This document shows, piece by piece, positions 17,481 through 26,536 of a stretch of DNA of 64,000 nucleotides. The notes beneath the pieces were generated by a model. It saw nothing but the letters and a program-made list of their open reading frames with translations. It was not told the DNA's origin and ran no database searches. The DNA lies in assembly GCA_023410575.1 (NCBI GenBank), contig JAEYPP010000083.1:1-64000 (forward strand), given 5' to 3'. The position numbers and the translations under genes are program-made. The DNA is from Bacillota bacterium (GTDB taxonomy: Bacteria; Bacillota; Clostridia; Lachnospirales; Lachnospiraceae). Each line of letters starts with the position of its first letter. The stretch's first letter is position 1.

Positions 17481-18142
17481 TTACCCACCTCATATTTATA
17501 ACCAATGCCCTTGACAGTAACAATACAATCGAACCGTAATTTTTTTCGGATATTTTTTATATAAGTATCTATTGTCCTGTCGATAATGGGGTAATCATCA
17601 CCCCATATTTGGTCAAGAATCTGCGACCTTGTAAGAACATGCCCCTTATGTCCCACTAGCAATTTTAACAAGTCAATTTCCTTTGGGGTTATGTCGATCT
17701 TGCCTGTGCTGTCGTTTGCTGTATAGCCGGAAAAATTAACGGTGACATCTCCAAAATTCATAGTATATAAAGAAGCATTTTCGGCACTCCTGCGCAGTAG
17801 CGCCGTAACGCGCTTACCCAGTATGACCATTGAAAAGGGCTTTATCATATAATCATCGGCCTGTCCGTCAAAGCTGGTAACCTGCGTATACTCGTCCTCA
17901 ATGGCCGTAAGCATGATCACAGGCACTACGCTCCTTTTTCGGATTTCGTGAAGCACCGCAAGCCCCGTGATTTTGGGTAACATGATATCAAGTACGATAA
18001 GTTCTATTTCATTTTCCGAAAAAAGTAACAGAGCTTCCTCGCCGTCATAAGCGGAAACAATACTGTGTCCAGTGGACTTCAAGTATTCGCTTATTGCTTC
18101 ATTTGTATTTTTATCATCCTCAACAATCAGCAACAATGCCAT
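17477..18142 (-). CDS. OmpR-family response regulator of the ABC transporter block
   Basis: A 221-residue regulator: receiver domain with EDD8-10, Asp52 in VLDIMLPK and the Lys of MIKPFS, then a winged helix (about 125-220) with ITPKEIDLLKLLVGHKG and the GIGYKYE end. AAGGAGGTG precedes the ATG. It overlaps the damaged kinase gene by 4 bp. Without its kinase it may be constitutively unphosphorylated or served by another kinase, which would affect the ABC transporter downstream. GC-rich codons like the rest of the 14.0-18.2 kb block. Confidence 0.9.
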   Translation of the reverse strand: MALLLIVEDDKNTNEAISEYLKSTGHSIVSAYDGEEALLLFSENEIELIVLDIMLPKITGLAVLHEIRKRSVVPVIMLTAIEDEYTQVTSFDGQADDYMIKPFSMVILGKRVTALLRRSAENASLYTMNFGDVTVNFSGYTANDSTGKIDITPKEIDLLKLLVGHKGHVLTRSQILDQIWGDDYPIIDRTIDTYIKNIRKKLRFDCIVTVKGIGYKYEVGK

Positions 18143-18209
18143 GTCAACACCTCCTTGTTAATCGTATCATGCCAATATGGAAACAATGTGAAATTAATAT
18201 CGCACTTTA

Positions 18210-18239
18210 ATTATATCATGCTACACAAAGATGTCGCAA
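18210..18239 (-). promoter_or_regulatory. Promoter of the regulator/kinase pair
   Basis: On the minus strand TTGCGA (18234-18239) and TATAAT (18210-18215) are separated by 18 bp, 68 bp upstream of the response-regulator ATG. Confidence 0.55.
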
Positions 18240-18346
18240 AATCCGCCCAAGAATGGTTTTGCATAAACCGGCAAGCAGGGCAATTGTGACTACGGTTTTG
18301 ATTTTTCGCGCCGTCCAGCGCTCATAATGCTTTACATTATAATAAC

Positions 18347-18375
18347 ATGGACTGTCAATTCATACGACAGTCCAT
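18347..18375 (-). terminator. Hairpin after the Lsa-like ABC-F gene
   Basis: Perfect 10-bp arms (ATGGACTGTC / GACAGTCCAT) with a 9-nt loop, located 8 bp after the ABC-F stop codon. It lacks a strong T run, so termination efficiency is uncertain. Confidence 0.5.
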
Positions 18376-18382
18376 CCAACTT

Positions 18383-19918
18383 TTATAATTCAATTACCTT
18401 CGTAGCAATCTGCTCCCGAAACCTGACATCATGCTCAACGACAATCATTGTCGGCTGATAGCGAAGTAACACCTGTTCAATTTGCATCCTCGAGAATACA
18501 TCAATATAGTTTAATGGTTCATCCCAAATATAAAGATGCGCTGGAGTTATTAGACTGGCTGCGATCAAAACTTTCTTCTTCTGCCCCTCGGAGTAATCTT
18601 CCATATTTTTTGCAAACTGCGAACGCTCCAAATCCAATTGGCGTAACAAAGAGCAGAACAAGCTTTCCTCAAGGTTTTGTACTTTACAAAAATCTTTGAT
18701 TGAACCTCGCAAATAAGAAGTATCCTGATTAATATAAGATACAACCACGCCAGAAGCAGCAAAAAGGTTTCCTGTCTCTAAGAGTTTTAGATTCACAAGG
18801 TTAGATTTTGGTTGTGCAAGTTTTTGTAATATGACTTTAATGAGACTTGACTTACCACAGCCATTGGCTCCATTTAAAAATACTCGTTCTCCTTGGTTTA
18901 GTTCAAAACTTAAGTTAGAAAATAAAGAAGAATCTGAATCTTCGTATTGAAGACCGTATTCGTTCAATCTTAGCAAATTCTTCTTATGGAATTCCATTGG
19001 CATTAATTTTAGTTCAGCTGGATTTTCAATATCGTGAAGCAATCCTTCTTTTTCTTTAATCTCTTGCTCAATTCGCATTTCCATCTGTTTTACTCGGCTT
19101 TGTAATTTCTTTGTTTTTGCTCCAATATAAGCTCTTGTATCAAGACATCGATCATGCTCTTTGATTGGATTAAACCCGATTTTGGTACGTTCATTCTTAT
19201 CTGCCCATACTTTCGTACGTTTGGAGGCTTCATTTAGCTTCACAATCTCTTTTCTATGTTTTTCATTTTCACTCATTGAGAATGCATCTTTACGGCTCTT
19301 GTTTTCCCACCAACAAGAAAAATTACCTGCTTGCACTTCAATTGTCGTTCGATTCAGTACTAATACATGGTCAACGCATGCATCAAGAAGATCTCGATCA
19401 TGGGATACAAGAATAAATCCTTTTTTTGAGGCTAGATATGCTTTTACTACTTCTCTCGACTCGCGATCCAGATGGTTCGTAGGTTCATCAATGAGTAAAA
19501 AATCATTCTCTCCAGAGAATAAGACTGCTAGCATAACTTTCGTCCGTTCGCCATAGCTTAATGTTTCATATGGACGATACAAAATTTCAGCATTAACTCC
19601 CAATTTATCTAATTCACATATCACTCGCCATTGTTCGCAACCAACTTTTAATCGATCGATAAATAAAATTGCTGGCTGCTTTTTATCTTCCTCATTGATC
19701 TGATATGGAAAATAATCAAATACCGTACTTGTGCTAATATTACCGTTATATTCATATTTTCCGAGTAATAAATTCAAAAATGTCGTTTTCCCTTTTCCAT
19801 TTCGTCCAATAAATCCGAGTTTCCAATCAGTATCAATGGAAAATGATACATTTTCAAAAATATTATCTGAACTTCCCTCATAATAAAACGTGAGATTATT
19901 TACGTTAATTTGTGCCAT
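18383..19918 (-). CDS. ABC-F ribosomal protection ATPase (Lsa/CplR-like)
   Basis: A 511-residue soluble protein with two ABC domains and no membrane segments. Domain 1 has Walker A GRNGKGKTT, signature LSYGERTK and Walker B FLLIDEPTNHLD; domain 2 has GANGCGKSS, YSEGQKKK and LYIWDEPLNYID. The charged linker (about 190-300) is the antibiotic-resistance region that reaches into the ribosomal peptidyl-transferase centre. The SYGERTK/YSEGQKKK pair and ~500-residue length fit the Lsa/Vga/CplR group that protects against lincosamides, pleuromutilins and streptogramin A. A strong promoter, tiny leader ORF and terminator upstream indicate drug-inducible attenuation. Confidence 0.85.
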   Translation of the reverse strand: MAQINVNNLTFYYEGSSDNIFENVSFSIDTDWKLGFIGRNGKGKTTFLNLLLGKYEYNGNISTSTVFDYFPYQINEEDKKQPAILFIDRLKVGCEQWRVICELDKLGVNAEILYRPYETLSYGERTKVMLAVLFSGENDFLLIDEPTNHLDRESREVVKAYLASKKGFILVSHDRDLLDACVDHVLVLNRTTIEVQAGNFSCWWENKSRKDAFSMSENEKHRKEIVKLNEASKRTKVWADKNERTKIGFNPIKEHDRCLDTRAYIGAKTKKLQSRVKQMEMRIEQEIKEKEGLLHDIENPAELKLMPMEFHKKNLLRLNEYGLQYEDSDSSLFSNLSFELNQGERVFLNGANGCGKSSLIKVILQKLAQPKSNLVNLKLLETGNLFAASGVVVSYINQDTSYLRGSIKDFCKVQNLEESLFCSLLRQLDLERSQFAKNMEDYSEGQKKKVLIAASLITPAHLYIWDEPLNYIDVFSRMQIEQVLLRYQPTMIVVEHDVRFREQIATKVIEL

Positions 19919-19998
19919 ACAAATTTCTCCTTTCCATCACCAAAAGAAGTTATGCTCGTTAATAATCTCTGTATACTCATGATATGATTTTTTCCACG

Positions 19999-20026
19999 AA
20001 AAAAAGAGGTTATGAGAACATAAACC
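19999..20026 (-). terminator. Leader terminator (attenuator) upstream of the ABC-F gene
   Basis: On the minus strand GGTTTATG pairs with CATAACC (one bulged base) around TTCT and is followed by TCTTTTTTT. It lies about 80 bp upstream of the ABC-F ATG, inside the transcript. A second GTTATG just upstream (plus 20038-20043) can pair with the same CATAAC, forming a competing antiterminator. Confidence 0.6.
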
Positions 20027-20047
20027 ACTTTTGGCAACATAACGAAG

Positions 20048-20164
20048 TGTTTTGCTTGCAAAACACTCGCGCCAAGCGCGGTCGCGTAAGCGACATCTTC
20101 CTATCGCGCTTGAGCGTATCCTGCGAATCATTTTTACATCATAATAATTCATATGATGTAAAAA
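20048..20164 (-). promoter_or_regulatory. Structured leader of the ABC-F mRNA
   Basis: Four consecutive hairpins in the leader: 20048-20067 (GTGTTTTG/CAAAACAC), 20068-20080 (CGCG/CGCG), 20081-20094 (GTCGC/GCGAC) and 20131-20164 (13-bp perfect arms, core TTTTTACATCATA). None is coding on either strand in a convincing way. They fill the space between the leader ORF and the leader terminator. Confidence 0.6.
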
Positions 20165-20222
20165 TATTATTCTGCAATTACAGAACAATACAGTCAATAC
20201 GTTTTATGCTTTCAAAAGTAGA

Positions 20223-20234
20223 CTATCTTCTCAT
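20223..20234 (-). CDS. Three-codon leader ORF (Met-Arg-Arg) of the ABC-F gene
   Basis: ATG AGA AGA TAG, preceded at good spacing by AAAGAGGTG and about 23 nt from the predicted transcription start. A strong ribosome site on so short a frame points to a regulatory role. Leader peptides controlling erm and ABC-F resistance genes stall ribosomes in the presence of the drug, and Arg-containing motifs are known to promote macrolide-dependent arrest. That this particular peptide does so is inference. Confidence 0.5.
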   Translation of the reverse strand: MRR

Positions 20235-20263
20235 CTTTTCACCTCTTTCCTTTTATTAAATAT

Positions 20264-20291
20264 ATTGTACCATAATATTCTTTTTTGTCAA
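20264..20291 (-). promoter_or_regulatory. Sigma-A promoter of the ABC-F gene
   Basis: TTGACA (20286-20291) and TACAAT (20264-20269) with a 16-bp spacer on the minus strand, giving a ~340-nt untranslated leader before the ABC-F start at 19918. Confidence 0.8.
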
Positions 20292-20299
20292 TTCATAAG

Positions 20300-20374
20300 A
20301 GTATGAACGAAGAGTGATGGTAATATTTCCATCACCCTTCGTTCTTTTAATAATATTTAGTTACTGCAACAACC
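20300..20374. repeat. Dispersed palindromic element, copy C (shortened)
   Basis: Matches the two flanks of element A (GAATGAAGGGCGATGGTA / CATCGCCCTTCATTCTTTT-like arms and the TATTTAG-ACTG-CAACAACC end) but lacks its ~70-bp centre. The remaining inverted arms (about 20307-20322 and 20328-20344) form a simple hairpin. It lies 90 bp past the stop of the channel gene and directly upstream of the ABC-F promoter. Confidence 0.75.
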
Positions 20375-20463
20375 ACTTTTATGTACATAAACGGTGAAAT
20401 TACACTAAGATATCTCTTCTCGTTGACAATCAGATAATAATATTTATTGCTCTTTGTTGAATA

Positions 20464-22341
20464 TTAATTATTATCTTCAGCAATTACAATCAGATAATCA
20501 TTTTCAGTGAAAGAAACTAGCTCGGATTTTTTTGGATTTGTTACAATTTCAATTCCATCTTCTGTGTCTTTTTTATAGCCTACTGCAACTTCATTGCGTC
20601 TTCTTGCAATCTCTGTAATTGTATAGAAGTCCATTTCGGTATTAAGTTTCACATAACGAGATGCCTTCTTCATATATACCTCAGAACCATCTGAATCTAA
20701 AAGATCTTCAAATAGTAGAGTCAAATCTCTGTTCTCAGATACCTGAGTAATGATAAGATTAGTGATTGTGCTACCAACTACGAAATCGTTTACATTTGCA
20801 ACCTTAGCCAACTTCTGATTGCTAACAGAACACATTTCACTTGTGATGTTAAAATCACGATTCCACTTCTTTTCAATATCTCTAAGCTGTATTAATAATA
20901 AAAGTGTCTTTGAGTCGGCGGAATCAATATCGGTCTCTAGATCACTTAATAGGAGAATATCTTCGGTTGAATCCTCAATAAGTGCTTCTATGTCAGAACG
21001 ATTGTAGATGTCACATTGACTTTGTTCTACGATAATATTCTCATATTTCGAATCCTGCAAAAAGTCCTCTGGAAAATCTGTATTCGCTACGATTATTTTT
21101 GTTCCTTGTACTACATAGTGATCAAACTCCTCTAAAATATTAGGAAGAAGGCGATTATAGCCTAGAATGAGAAGTTGTTTATTCTCTTCTTCAGGTCCAT
21201 GGTTATTAGGAGTCATTGGAGATAAATCAATCTTTGGAACTTGATTCATAGGCTTTGAGGTATCATCGTCCTCTGCTAGATGTATTACCATGTCTGTAGC
21301 GTCTAATAATGTATCCATCGGAGGATTTAGCATTACTTTATCGCCCTGTTTCAAACCTACAACAATAGACTTCTCAAATAAATTCAATATGTCTCCAAAC
21401 GTCTTTCCAGCAAGTTCTGGAAAGTTTTCGAAATAGAATTCATCTCCATCATAGTCAAAGAACTCAGTAAGAACAAGAGAAAGACCTGGTTGTCTACAAG
21501 TATGAGCCATAATTCTGGATACCGTGTCCTCAAAGAATAATACTTCAGCCTTTCCTTCTCCTGCAATTTTAGCTGCATCTAAGTTGGCTTTGTTATGTAT
21601 CATAGAAGTAATATGCATGTCATTGTCAAATGCATTTTTACTCTTTAAATAGTTAACAGATGCAAGGATAATCTTAAGTACAGAAAAATCATCATCTTGG
21701 TTAATGATGACCGATTTACAATTTTCTATAGCGGCTCTTTCTAGTAGAAAGGATTCGGTTAATTTGCCTGATTTGCAGATAACTCTAGTAGTCTTAAAGT
21801 CTTCTATATGGCCTTTTATGCTTTCTTCCATTACTTCCTTTTCTTCTTCGCCTAAAACAACAATACAATTTTTTTTCTTGTTTTCTCCTGCTATGATCAA
21901 CTCAGATAAAATCGAATAAATGCTATCATTAAATCCAATAACTACCGTATGTCCTGTCTCAATTACTTTTGATGTTCCTTTTCTTAAATCATTCAATTTT
22001 TGCTCAAAACCAGTGCTAATAATACCAATTAAGATACTAGTGATAAAAATACCACAGACAGTAACAACTGCCATTAAGACTACATACCAAACATTCGAAG
22101 TATCGTCTCCCGCTAAGGTTCCTGCATCAATTGCATGCATCAAGCTTTGCCATATTGAATTACCTGTTGATAGTTCCATGTTAGCTACAGTGCCAAGAAT
22201 ACCTGCAATTACTACTACAATCGCAGTAATTAAAAATAGCATTTCAACAAGAGCAATGGTACCTCTAGACATAAGGTTATCAAATCGATAACGTAATTTG
22301 TCCTTAAAACTTGGCCCATTTTTTTTGGTGTTTTTCTTCAT
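20464..22341 (-). CDS. CASTOR/POLLUX-related ion channel with RCK-like domains
   Basis: A 625-residue protein with two or three membrane helices in residues 20-115 and a long cytoplasmic part with two Rossmann-like RCK/TrkA-N units (starting near TGHTVVIGFNDS and QLLILGYNRLLP). This matches the CASTOR/POLLUX/DMI1 family (DUF1012), cation channels first known from plant nuclear membranes and common in bacteria, where function is poorly known. A start ten codons upstream is possible, but AAGGAG lies seven bases before the ATG at 22341, which is therefore preferred. Monocistronic. Confidence 0.8.
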   Translation of the reverse strand: MKKNTKKNGPSFKDKLRYRFDNLMSRGTIALVEMLFLITAIVVVIAGILGTVANMELSTGNSIWQSLMHAIDAGTLAGDDTSNVWYVVLMAVVTVCGIFITSILIGIISTGFEQKLNDLRKGTSKVIETGHTVVIGFNDSIYSILSELIIAGENKKKNCIVVLGEEEKEVMEESIKGHIEDFKTTRVICKSGKLTESFLLERAAIENCKSVIINQDDDFSVLKIILASVNYLKSKNAFDNDMHITSMIHNKANLDAAKIAGEGKAEVLFFEDTVSRIMAHTCRQPGLSLVLTEFFDYDGDEFYFENFPELAGKTFGDILNLFEKSIVVGLKQGDKVMLNPPMDTLLDATDMVIHLAEDDDTSKPMNQVPKIDLSPMTPNNHGPEEENKQLLILGYNRLLPNILEEFDHYVVQGTKIIVANTDFPEDFLQDSKYENIIVEQSQCDIYNRSDIEALIEDSTEDILLLSDLETDIDSADSKTLLLLIQLRDIEKKWNRDFNITSEMCSVSNQKLAKVANVNDFVVGSTITNLIITQVSENRDLTLLFEDLLDSDGSEVYMKKASRYVKLNTEMDFYTITEIARRRNEVAVGYKKDTEDGIEIVTNPKKSELVSFTENDYLIVIAEDNN

Positions 22342-22466
22342 TTTTCTTCTCCTTTTTACTTTTTCCAACATATATTTACTATTATACTATAAAACTGGAA
22401 AAAAATAAACATTAGATTTACAAATAATGTAGAATATTCATGCAGTCCCCCTTAACTTTTGGTTTC

Positions 22467-22545
22467 AAAAAGAAAGAGCTGTATCTTATATTTTCGGAGT
22501 AACAATGTAATACAGCGAAAATATAAAATACAACTCTTTCTTTTT
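22467..22545. repeat. Long imperfect hairpin after the V-ATPase operon
   Basis: Two 30-nt arms (22467-22496 and 22516-22545) pair with two mismatches around a 19-nt loop, 43 bp after the subunit D stop. The inner segments TTTTCGGAG and ACAGCGAAAATATA also occur inside element B at 56.6 kb, so it may be a diverged relative of that family. It probably ends or protects the V-ATPase mRNA. Confidence 0.65.
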
Positions 22546-22587
22546 CATAGCCTGAGGCTGTCGTTGAGTAACAGTACCTTCAAACTT

Positions 22588-23259
22588 TTATGAAATTGCC
22601 TCTTCTTTCTCCTTGTAATGATGCGTCTTTTCTAACATCATATCCTTCACCTTCATTAATCGAATCTGAGTAGAACGCTCATTCTCATCGAGTTTCATTA
22701 CAATGTATTTGATTTTTTCTTCCATGTCAGGAATCATAACATGTTCTAGTGCATTTACACGGCGACGTGTACTTTCAATTTCCGCTGCCATCAACTGACA
22801 AGCTTTTTCTACTTCTGCCAATCGTAGCATATCCGGTAATATGTCTGCTAAGGATTTAATCGAATCATCTAAATCACTGGATGTATACGCTAAGCCGTAA
22901 CAGTAAATATCGTTGGGATCTGCTGTACGTGTCGTCACACTATAGACAGGAATATCGACACTCATAATATTTTTGGAAGAGACCTCTAGATTAACTCCTT
23001 GGCGTGGGGCCATTAATGCTACATTTAACACTTCCTCTTCCATTCCAGCACGAGCTAGAACCAGACGCTGATTGGCACCAGCGATGGCAAGTTCCACTTC
23101 TTTACGCAAGGCACGACATTCACGTATGAGCATAAGAAACTGTCTCATTAATTCATCTCGTTTATCCTTTAAAAGTTTATGACCTCTCCTAGCGGTAGTA
23201 AGTTTCTTCTTAAGCCTGGTCAGTTCCATTCTGGTAGGATTTACTTGTGTTTTAGCCAT
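22588..23259 (-). CDS. ntpD: V-type ATPase subunit D
   Basis: A 223-residue coiled-coil subunit forming the central rotor shaft of the V1 sector. The N-terminal VNPTRMELTRLKKKLTTARRGHKLLKDKRDEL-type start (here read in two parts) is the family hallmark, and a second long helix (about 150-210, ending MEEKIKYIVMKLDENERST) completes the antiparallel coiled coil. GGAGG precedes the ATG. It is the last gene of the nine-gene operon, followed by a long hairpin at 22467-22545. Confidence 0.95.
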   Translation of the reverse strand: MAKTQVNPTRMELTRLKKKLTTARRGHKLLKDKRDELMRQFLMLIRECRALRKEVELAIAGANQRLVLARAGMEEEVLNVALMAPRQGVNLEVSSKNIMSVDIPVYSVTTRTADPNDIYCYGLAYTSSDLDDSIKSLADILPDMLRLAEVEKACQLMAAEIESTRRRVNALEHVMIPDMEEKIKYIVMKLDENERSTQIRLMKVKDMMLEKTHHYKEKEEAIS

Positions 23260-23287
23260 ATCAACTTAAGCCTCCTTTCCTACCCAT

Positions 23288-24664
23288 TTATTTTGCTGGA
23301 TGATAATATTGATCCAAAAATTCATCCTTAATACGTTTTAATTCTGTACGTGGTAAGATACCAAGAAGTTCCCATCCGAGTTCTAAGGTTTCCTCAATAT
23401 TACGGTTTTGTTCAAAGCCTTGGGATACATACTCTTTTTCGAAGCGCTCCGCGAATTCAGCATACAGCTTATCCATGTCTGTCAAAGCCGCCTCACCTAA
23501 TACAACCATGAGTTCCTTTGCTTCTTTTCCACGAGCATATGCAGCAAATAACTGATTCATCGTATTCGCATGGTCAGCACGAGTCTTACCCTCACCAATA
23601 CCCTTGTCCTTTAGACGAGACAAACTAGGTAGTACGTCGATTGGAGGCATAACAGCTTGACGGTATAACTCACGACTTAAGATAATCTGTCCTTCTGTAA
23701 TATATCCGGTAAGGTCTGGAATTGGATGTGTCTTGTCATCCTCAGGCATTGTAAGAATCGGAATCATTGTAATACTTCCTTTTTTACCTTTTTTACGACC
23801 GGCACGTTCATATAAAGAAGCAAGGTCAGTATACATATAACCTGGATAACCACGACGTCCTGGAACTTCTTTACGAGCCGCAGATACCTCACGAAGAGAA
23901 TCGGCATAGTTCGTAATATCCGTCATTATAACAAGAACGTGCATATCCTTTTCAAATGCTAAATATTCCGCTGCAGTTAATGCCATACGTGGAGTTGCAA
24001 TACGTTCTACTGCAGGGTCATTCGCTAGATTGATAAACATAACCGAACGGTCAATGGCACCAGTCTCTTTAAAACTTTCGATAAAGAAATTGGCCTCCTC
24101 AAATGTAATACCCATCGCTGCAAAAACTACCGCAAACGGTTCGTTCGTTCCACGTACTTTTGCTTGACGTGCAATCTGTGCAGCTAATTCTGCATGTGGC
24201 AAACCACTTGCTGAAAAGATTGGAAGCTTTTGTCCACGTACAAGTGTATTCAAACCATCAATAGCAGAAACACCTGTTTGAATAAATTCTTGTGGATAAG
24301 TTCTTGCTGCTGGATTCATTGGTAAACCGTTGATATCCAATCTGTCTTCTGGAAGGATTTCTGGGCCATCATCGATTGGACGACCAAGGCCATCGAATAC
24401 ACGGCTAAGCATATCAAGGGATACACCAAGTTCCATTGTTCTTCCAAGAAAACGTACTTTACTTTCTGCAAGATTGATACCAGTTGTATTTTCAAACAAC
24501 TGAACCAATGCATTGCCACCATCAATCTCTAGTACCTTACAACGACGTTTTTCGCCATTCGATAACTCGATCTCACCTAATTCATTGTAGCAAACATGTT
24601 CTACACCTTTAACAAGCATAAGAGGACCGGCTACTTCTTGTATTGTTCTATATTCTTTTGGCAT
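23288..24664 (-). CDS. ntpB: V-type ATPase subunit B (non-catalytic)
   Basis: A 458-residue subunit of the A3B3 hexamer. It lacks a Walker A motif: the position equivalent to the P loop reads FSASGLPHAE, as expected for the non-catalytic subunit. The C-terminal IPILTMPEDDKTHPIPDL and GYITEGQI segments are typical. It begins 2 bp after the subunit A stop, with GAGGAGAGG as ribosome site, so synthesis is likely coupled to subunit A. Confidence 0.96.
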   Translation of the reverse strand: MPKEYRTIQEVAGPLMLVKGVEHVCYNELGEIELSNGEKRRCKVLEIDGGNALVQLFENTTGINLAESKVRFLGRTMELGVSLDMLSRVFDGLGRPIDDGPEILPEDRLDINGLPMNPAARTYPQEFIQTGVSAIDGLNTLVRGQKLPIFSASGLPHAELAAQIARQAKVRGTNEPFAVVFAAMGITFEEANFFIESFKETGAIDRSVMFINLANDPAVERIATPRMALTAAEYLAFEKDMHVLVIMTDITNYADSLREVSAARKEVPGRRGYPGYMYTDLASLYERAGRKKGKKGSITMIPILTMPEDDKTHPIPDLTGYITEGQIILSRELYRQAVMPPIDVLPSLSRLKDKGIGEGKTRADHANTMNQLFAAYARGKEAKELMVVLGEAALTDMDKLYAEFAERFEKEYVSQGFEQNRNIEETLELGWELLGILPRTELKRIKDEFLDQYYHPAK

Positions 24665-24666
24665 AA

Positions 24667-26442
24667 TCAGTCCTCTCCTCCCTTACATTCATTTAATTCT
24701 CTTGAAAGCTCGGCTACGATATTATCATATTCTTCATCAAGTTTGTCCTCGGTCGTATATTTATAACGACCAATCTTTTCACGAACTGGTAAGGATGAAA
24801 TCTCATCGATTGAGATTCCTGCCTTTAATCCTTCTAAGGATAAATCATAGAATTTTAAAACAAGGTTCATCATATGATATTGCTTCGCTAGAGAAGAATA
24901 AGTATCTACCTCATGGAATGCATCCTGGTGTAAAAAGTCTTCACGAATGGATCTTGCAGCCTCTAATTTCAGACGGTCTGGTGCAGATAATGCATCCATT
25001 CCGACTAACTGTACAATTTCTTGTAAACCTGCTTCATCACTCAAAAGTGCCATAATTCGGCTTCTGCTACCATTCCAGTCGCCACCTGCAGCCTGATTGA
25101 ACCATTTATACATATTATTTACGTATAAAGAATAGCTAGTTAACCAATTGATTGCTGGGAAATGACGTTTATATGCAAGATTGGAATCCAATCCCCAGAA
25201 TACTTTAACAATTCGAAGGGTTGCCTGAGATACTGGTTCGGAGATATCACCACCTGGAGGAGATACCGCTCCAATAACCGACAATGCGCCTTCTCTACCT
25301 TCAGTACCTAATGAAATAACGCGACCAGCACGCTCATAAAACTGAGCAAGACGGCTTCCAAGATATGCAGGATAACCTTCTTCACCTGGCATCTCTTCAA
25401 GACGACCACTCATCTCACGTAATGCCTCTGCCCATCTAGAAGTAGAATCTGCCATTAAAGCAACGGAAAATCCCATATCTCTAAAATACTCTGCAATTGT
25501 AATACCAACATAGATGGATGCTTCTCGTGCGGCAACTGGCATATCCGATGTATTGGCGATTAATACCGTACGTTCCATGAGGGAATGTCCAGTTTTAGGA
25601 TCTTTTAGCTCTGGAAATTCATTTAATACGTCGGTCATCTCGTTTCCACGTTCTCCACAACCTATGTAAACAACAATATCTGCTTCCGCCCATTTTGCTA
25701 ACTGATGCTGTACTACTGTTTTACCACTTCCGAAAGGTCCTGGAACTGCAGCAGTTCCACCTTTTGCAATTGGAAACAGTGCATCAATAACTCTTTGTCC
25801 AGTAATCAAAGGCATATCTGGTGGCAATTTCTTTTGATATGGACGTTGCTTACGAACCGGCCACTTTTGCATCATACTAATTTCTTCTGTCTTACCATCC
25901 TCTTTTAAAAGAGTAGCTACTGCTTCTAAAATCGTAAAATCTCCTTCGTTGATTGAAGTGATCTCACCTTTCATTCCGTTTGGAATCATAATCTTTTGAA
26001 CTACAATATCTGTTTCCTGAACGGTACCTATGATATCCCCACCTATGACTTTTGTTCCAGCTGTCACAGTCGGTTTAAAATGCCATTTTTTATTGCGGTC
26101 CAAAGCTGGAATCTCCACTCCACGCGTTAGATTACTTCCGGTCTGTTCCATAATCTCTACGAGAGGTCTTTGAATCCCATCAAAAATACTTCCAATTAGT
26201 CCAGGTCCAAGTTCTACTGACAATGGTGCTCCAGTTGATTCTACTGGTTCTCCTGGTCCAAGGCCTGATGTTTCCTCGTACACCTGTACGGAGGCTTGGT
26301 CTCCATGTATTTCGATAATCTCCCCGATTAGTCTTTGCTGACTAACACGGACAACATCGAACATGTTTGCATTGCGCATTCCATCAGCGATAACTAATGG
26401 CCCGGCAACCTTTTTTATTGTTCCTGTATTCAATCTATTCAC
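24667..26442 (-). CDS. ntpA: V-type ATPase catalytic subunit A
   Basis: The 591-residue catalytic subunit. Walker A is GPFGSGKTV (about 233-241) and the catalytic Glu lies in GCGERGNEMTDV; the ~90-residue non-homologous insertion typical of V/A-type A subunits (about 120-200) is present. The gene starts with GTG and a weak ribosome site, 94 bp after subunit F. It hydrolyses ATP to drive ion pumping, or the reverse, through the V0 ring. Confidence 0.96.
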   Translation of the reverse strand: MNRLNTGTIKKVAGPLVIADGMRNANMFDVVRVSQQRLIGEIIEIHGDQASVQVYEETSGLGPGEPVESTGAPLSVELGPGLIGSIFDGIQRPLVEIMEQTGSNLTRGVEIPALDRNKKWHFKPTVTAGTKVIGGDIIGTVQETDIVVQKIMIPNGMKGEITSINEGDFTILEAVATLLKEDGKTEEISMMQKWPVRKQRPYQKKLPPDMPLITGQRVIDALFPIAKGGTAAVPGPFGSGKTVVQHQLAKWAEADIVVYIGCGERGNEMTDVLNEFPELKDPKTGHSLMERTVLIANTSDMPVAAREASIYVGITIAEYFRDMGFSVALMADSTSRWAEALREMSGRLEEMPGEEGYPAYLGSRLAQFYERAGRVISLGTEGREGALSVIGAVSPPGGDISEPVSQATLRIVKVFWGLDSNLAYKRHFPAINWLTSYSLYVNNMYKWFNQAAGGDWNGSRSRIMALLSDEAGLQEIVQLVGMDALSAPDRLKLEAARSIREDFLHQDAFHEVDTYSSLAKQYHMMNLVLKFYDLSLEGLKAGISIDEISSLPVREKIGRYKYTTEDKLDEEYDNIVAELSRELNECKGGED

Positions 26443-26536
26443 CTGCTTCTTCTATAGTTTTTATACAAGTAAAATTTACCTTGATAGAAATAAAGACATT
26501 TATTGTAATCCTAATGGGACAAAACATATTACAATA

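Noticed and set aside
18240..18346. Possible transposase or recombinase scrap between the regulator promoter and the ABC-F terminator
   Set aside because: A short open stretch reads as hydrophobic peptide but shows no recognisable motif; composition simply follows the GC-rich block.
19937..20259. Two opposing frames of 86 and 91 codons upstream of the ABC-F gene
   Set aside because: Both span the structured leader hairpins; composition is not protein-like and the real leader ORF and promoter explain the region.
21920..22291. 123-codon plus-strand hydrophobic frame
   Set aside because: Antisense of the membrane segments of the channel gene, which explains its hydrophobic make-up.
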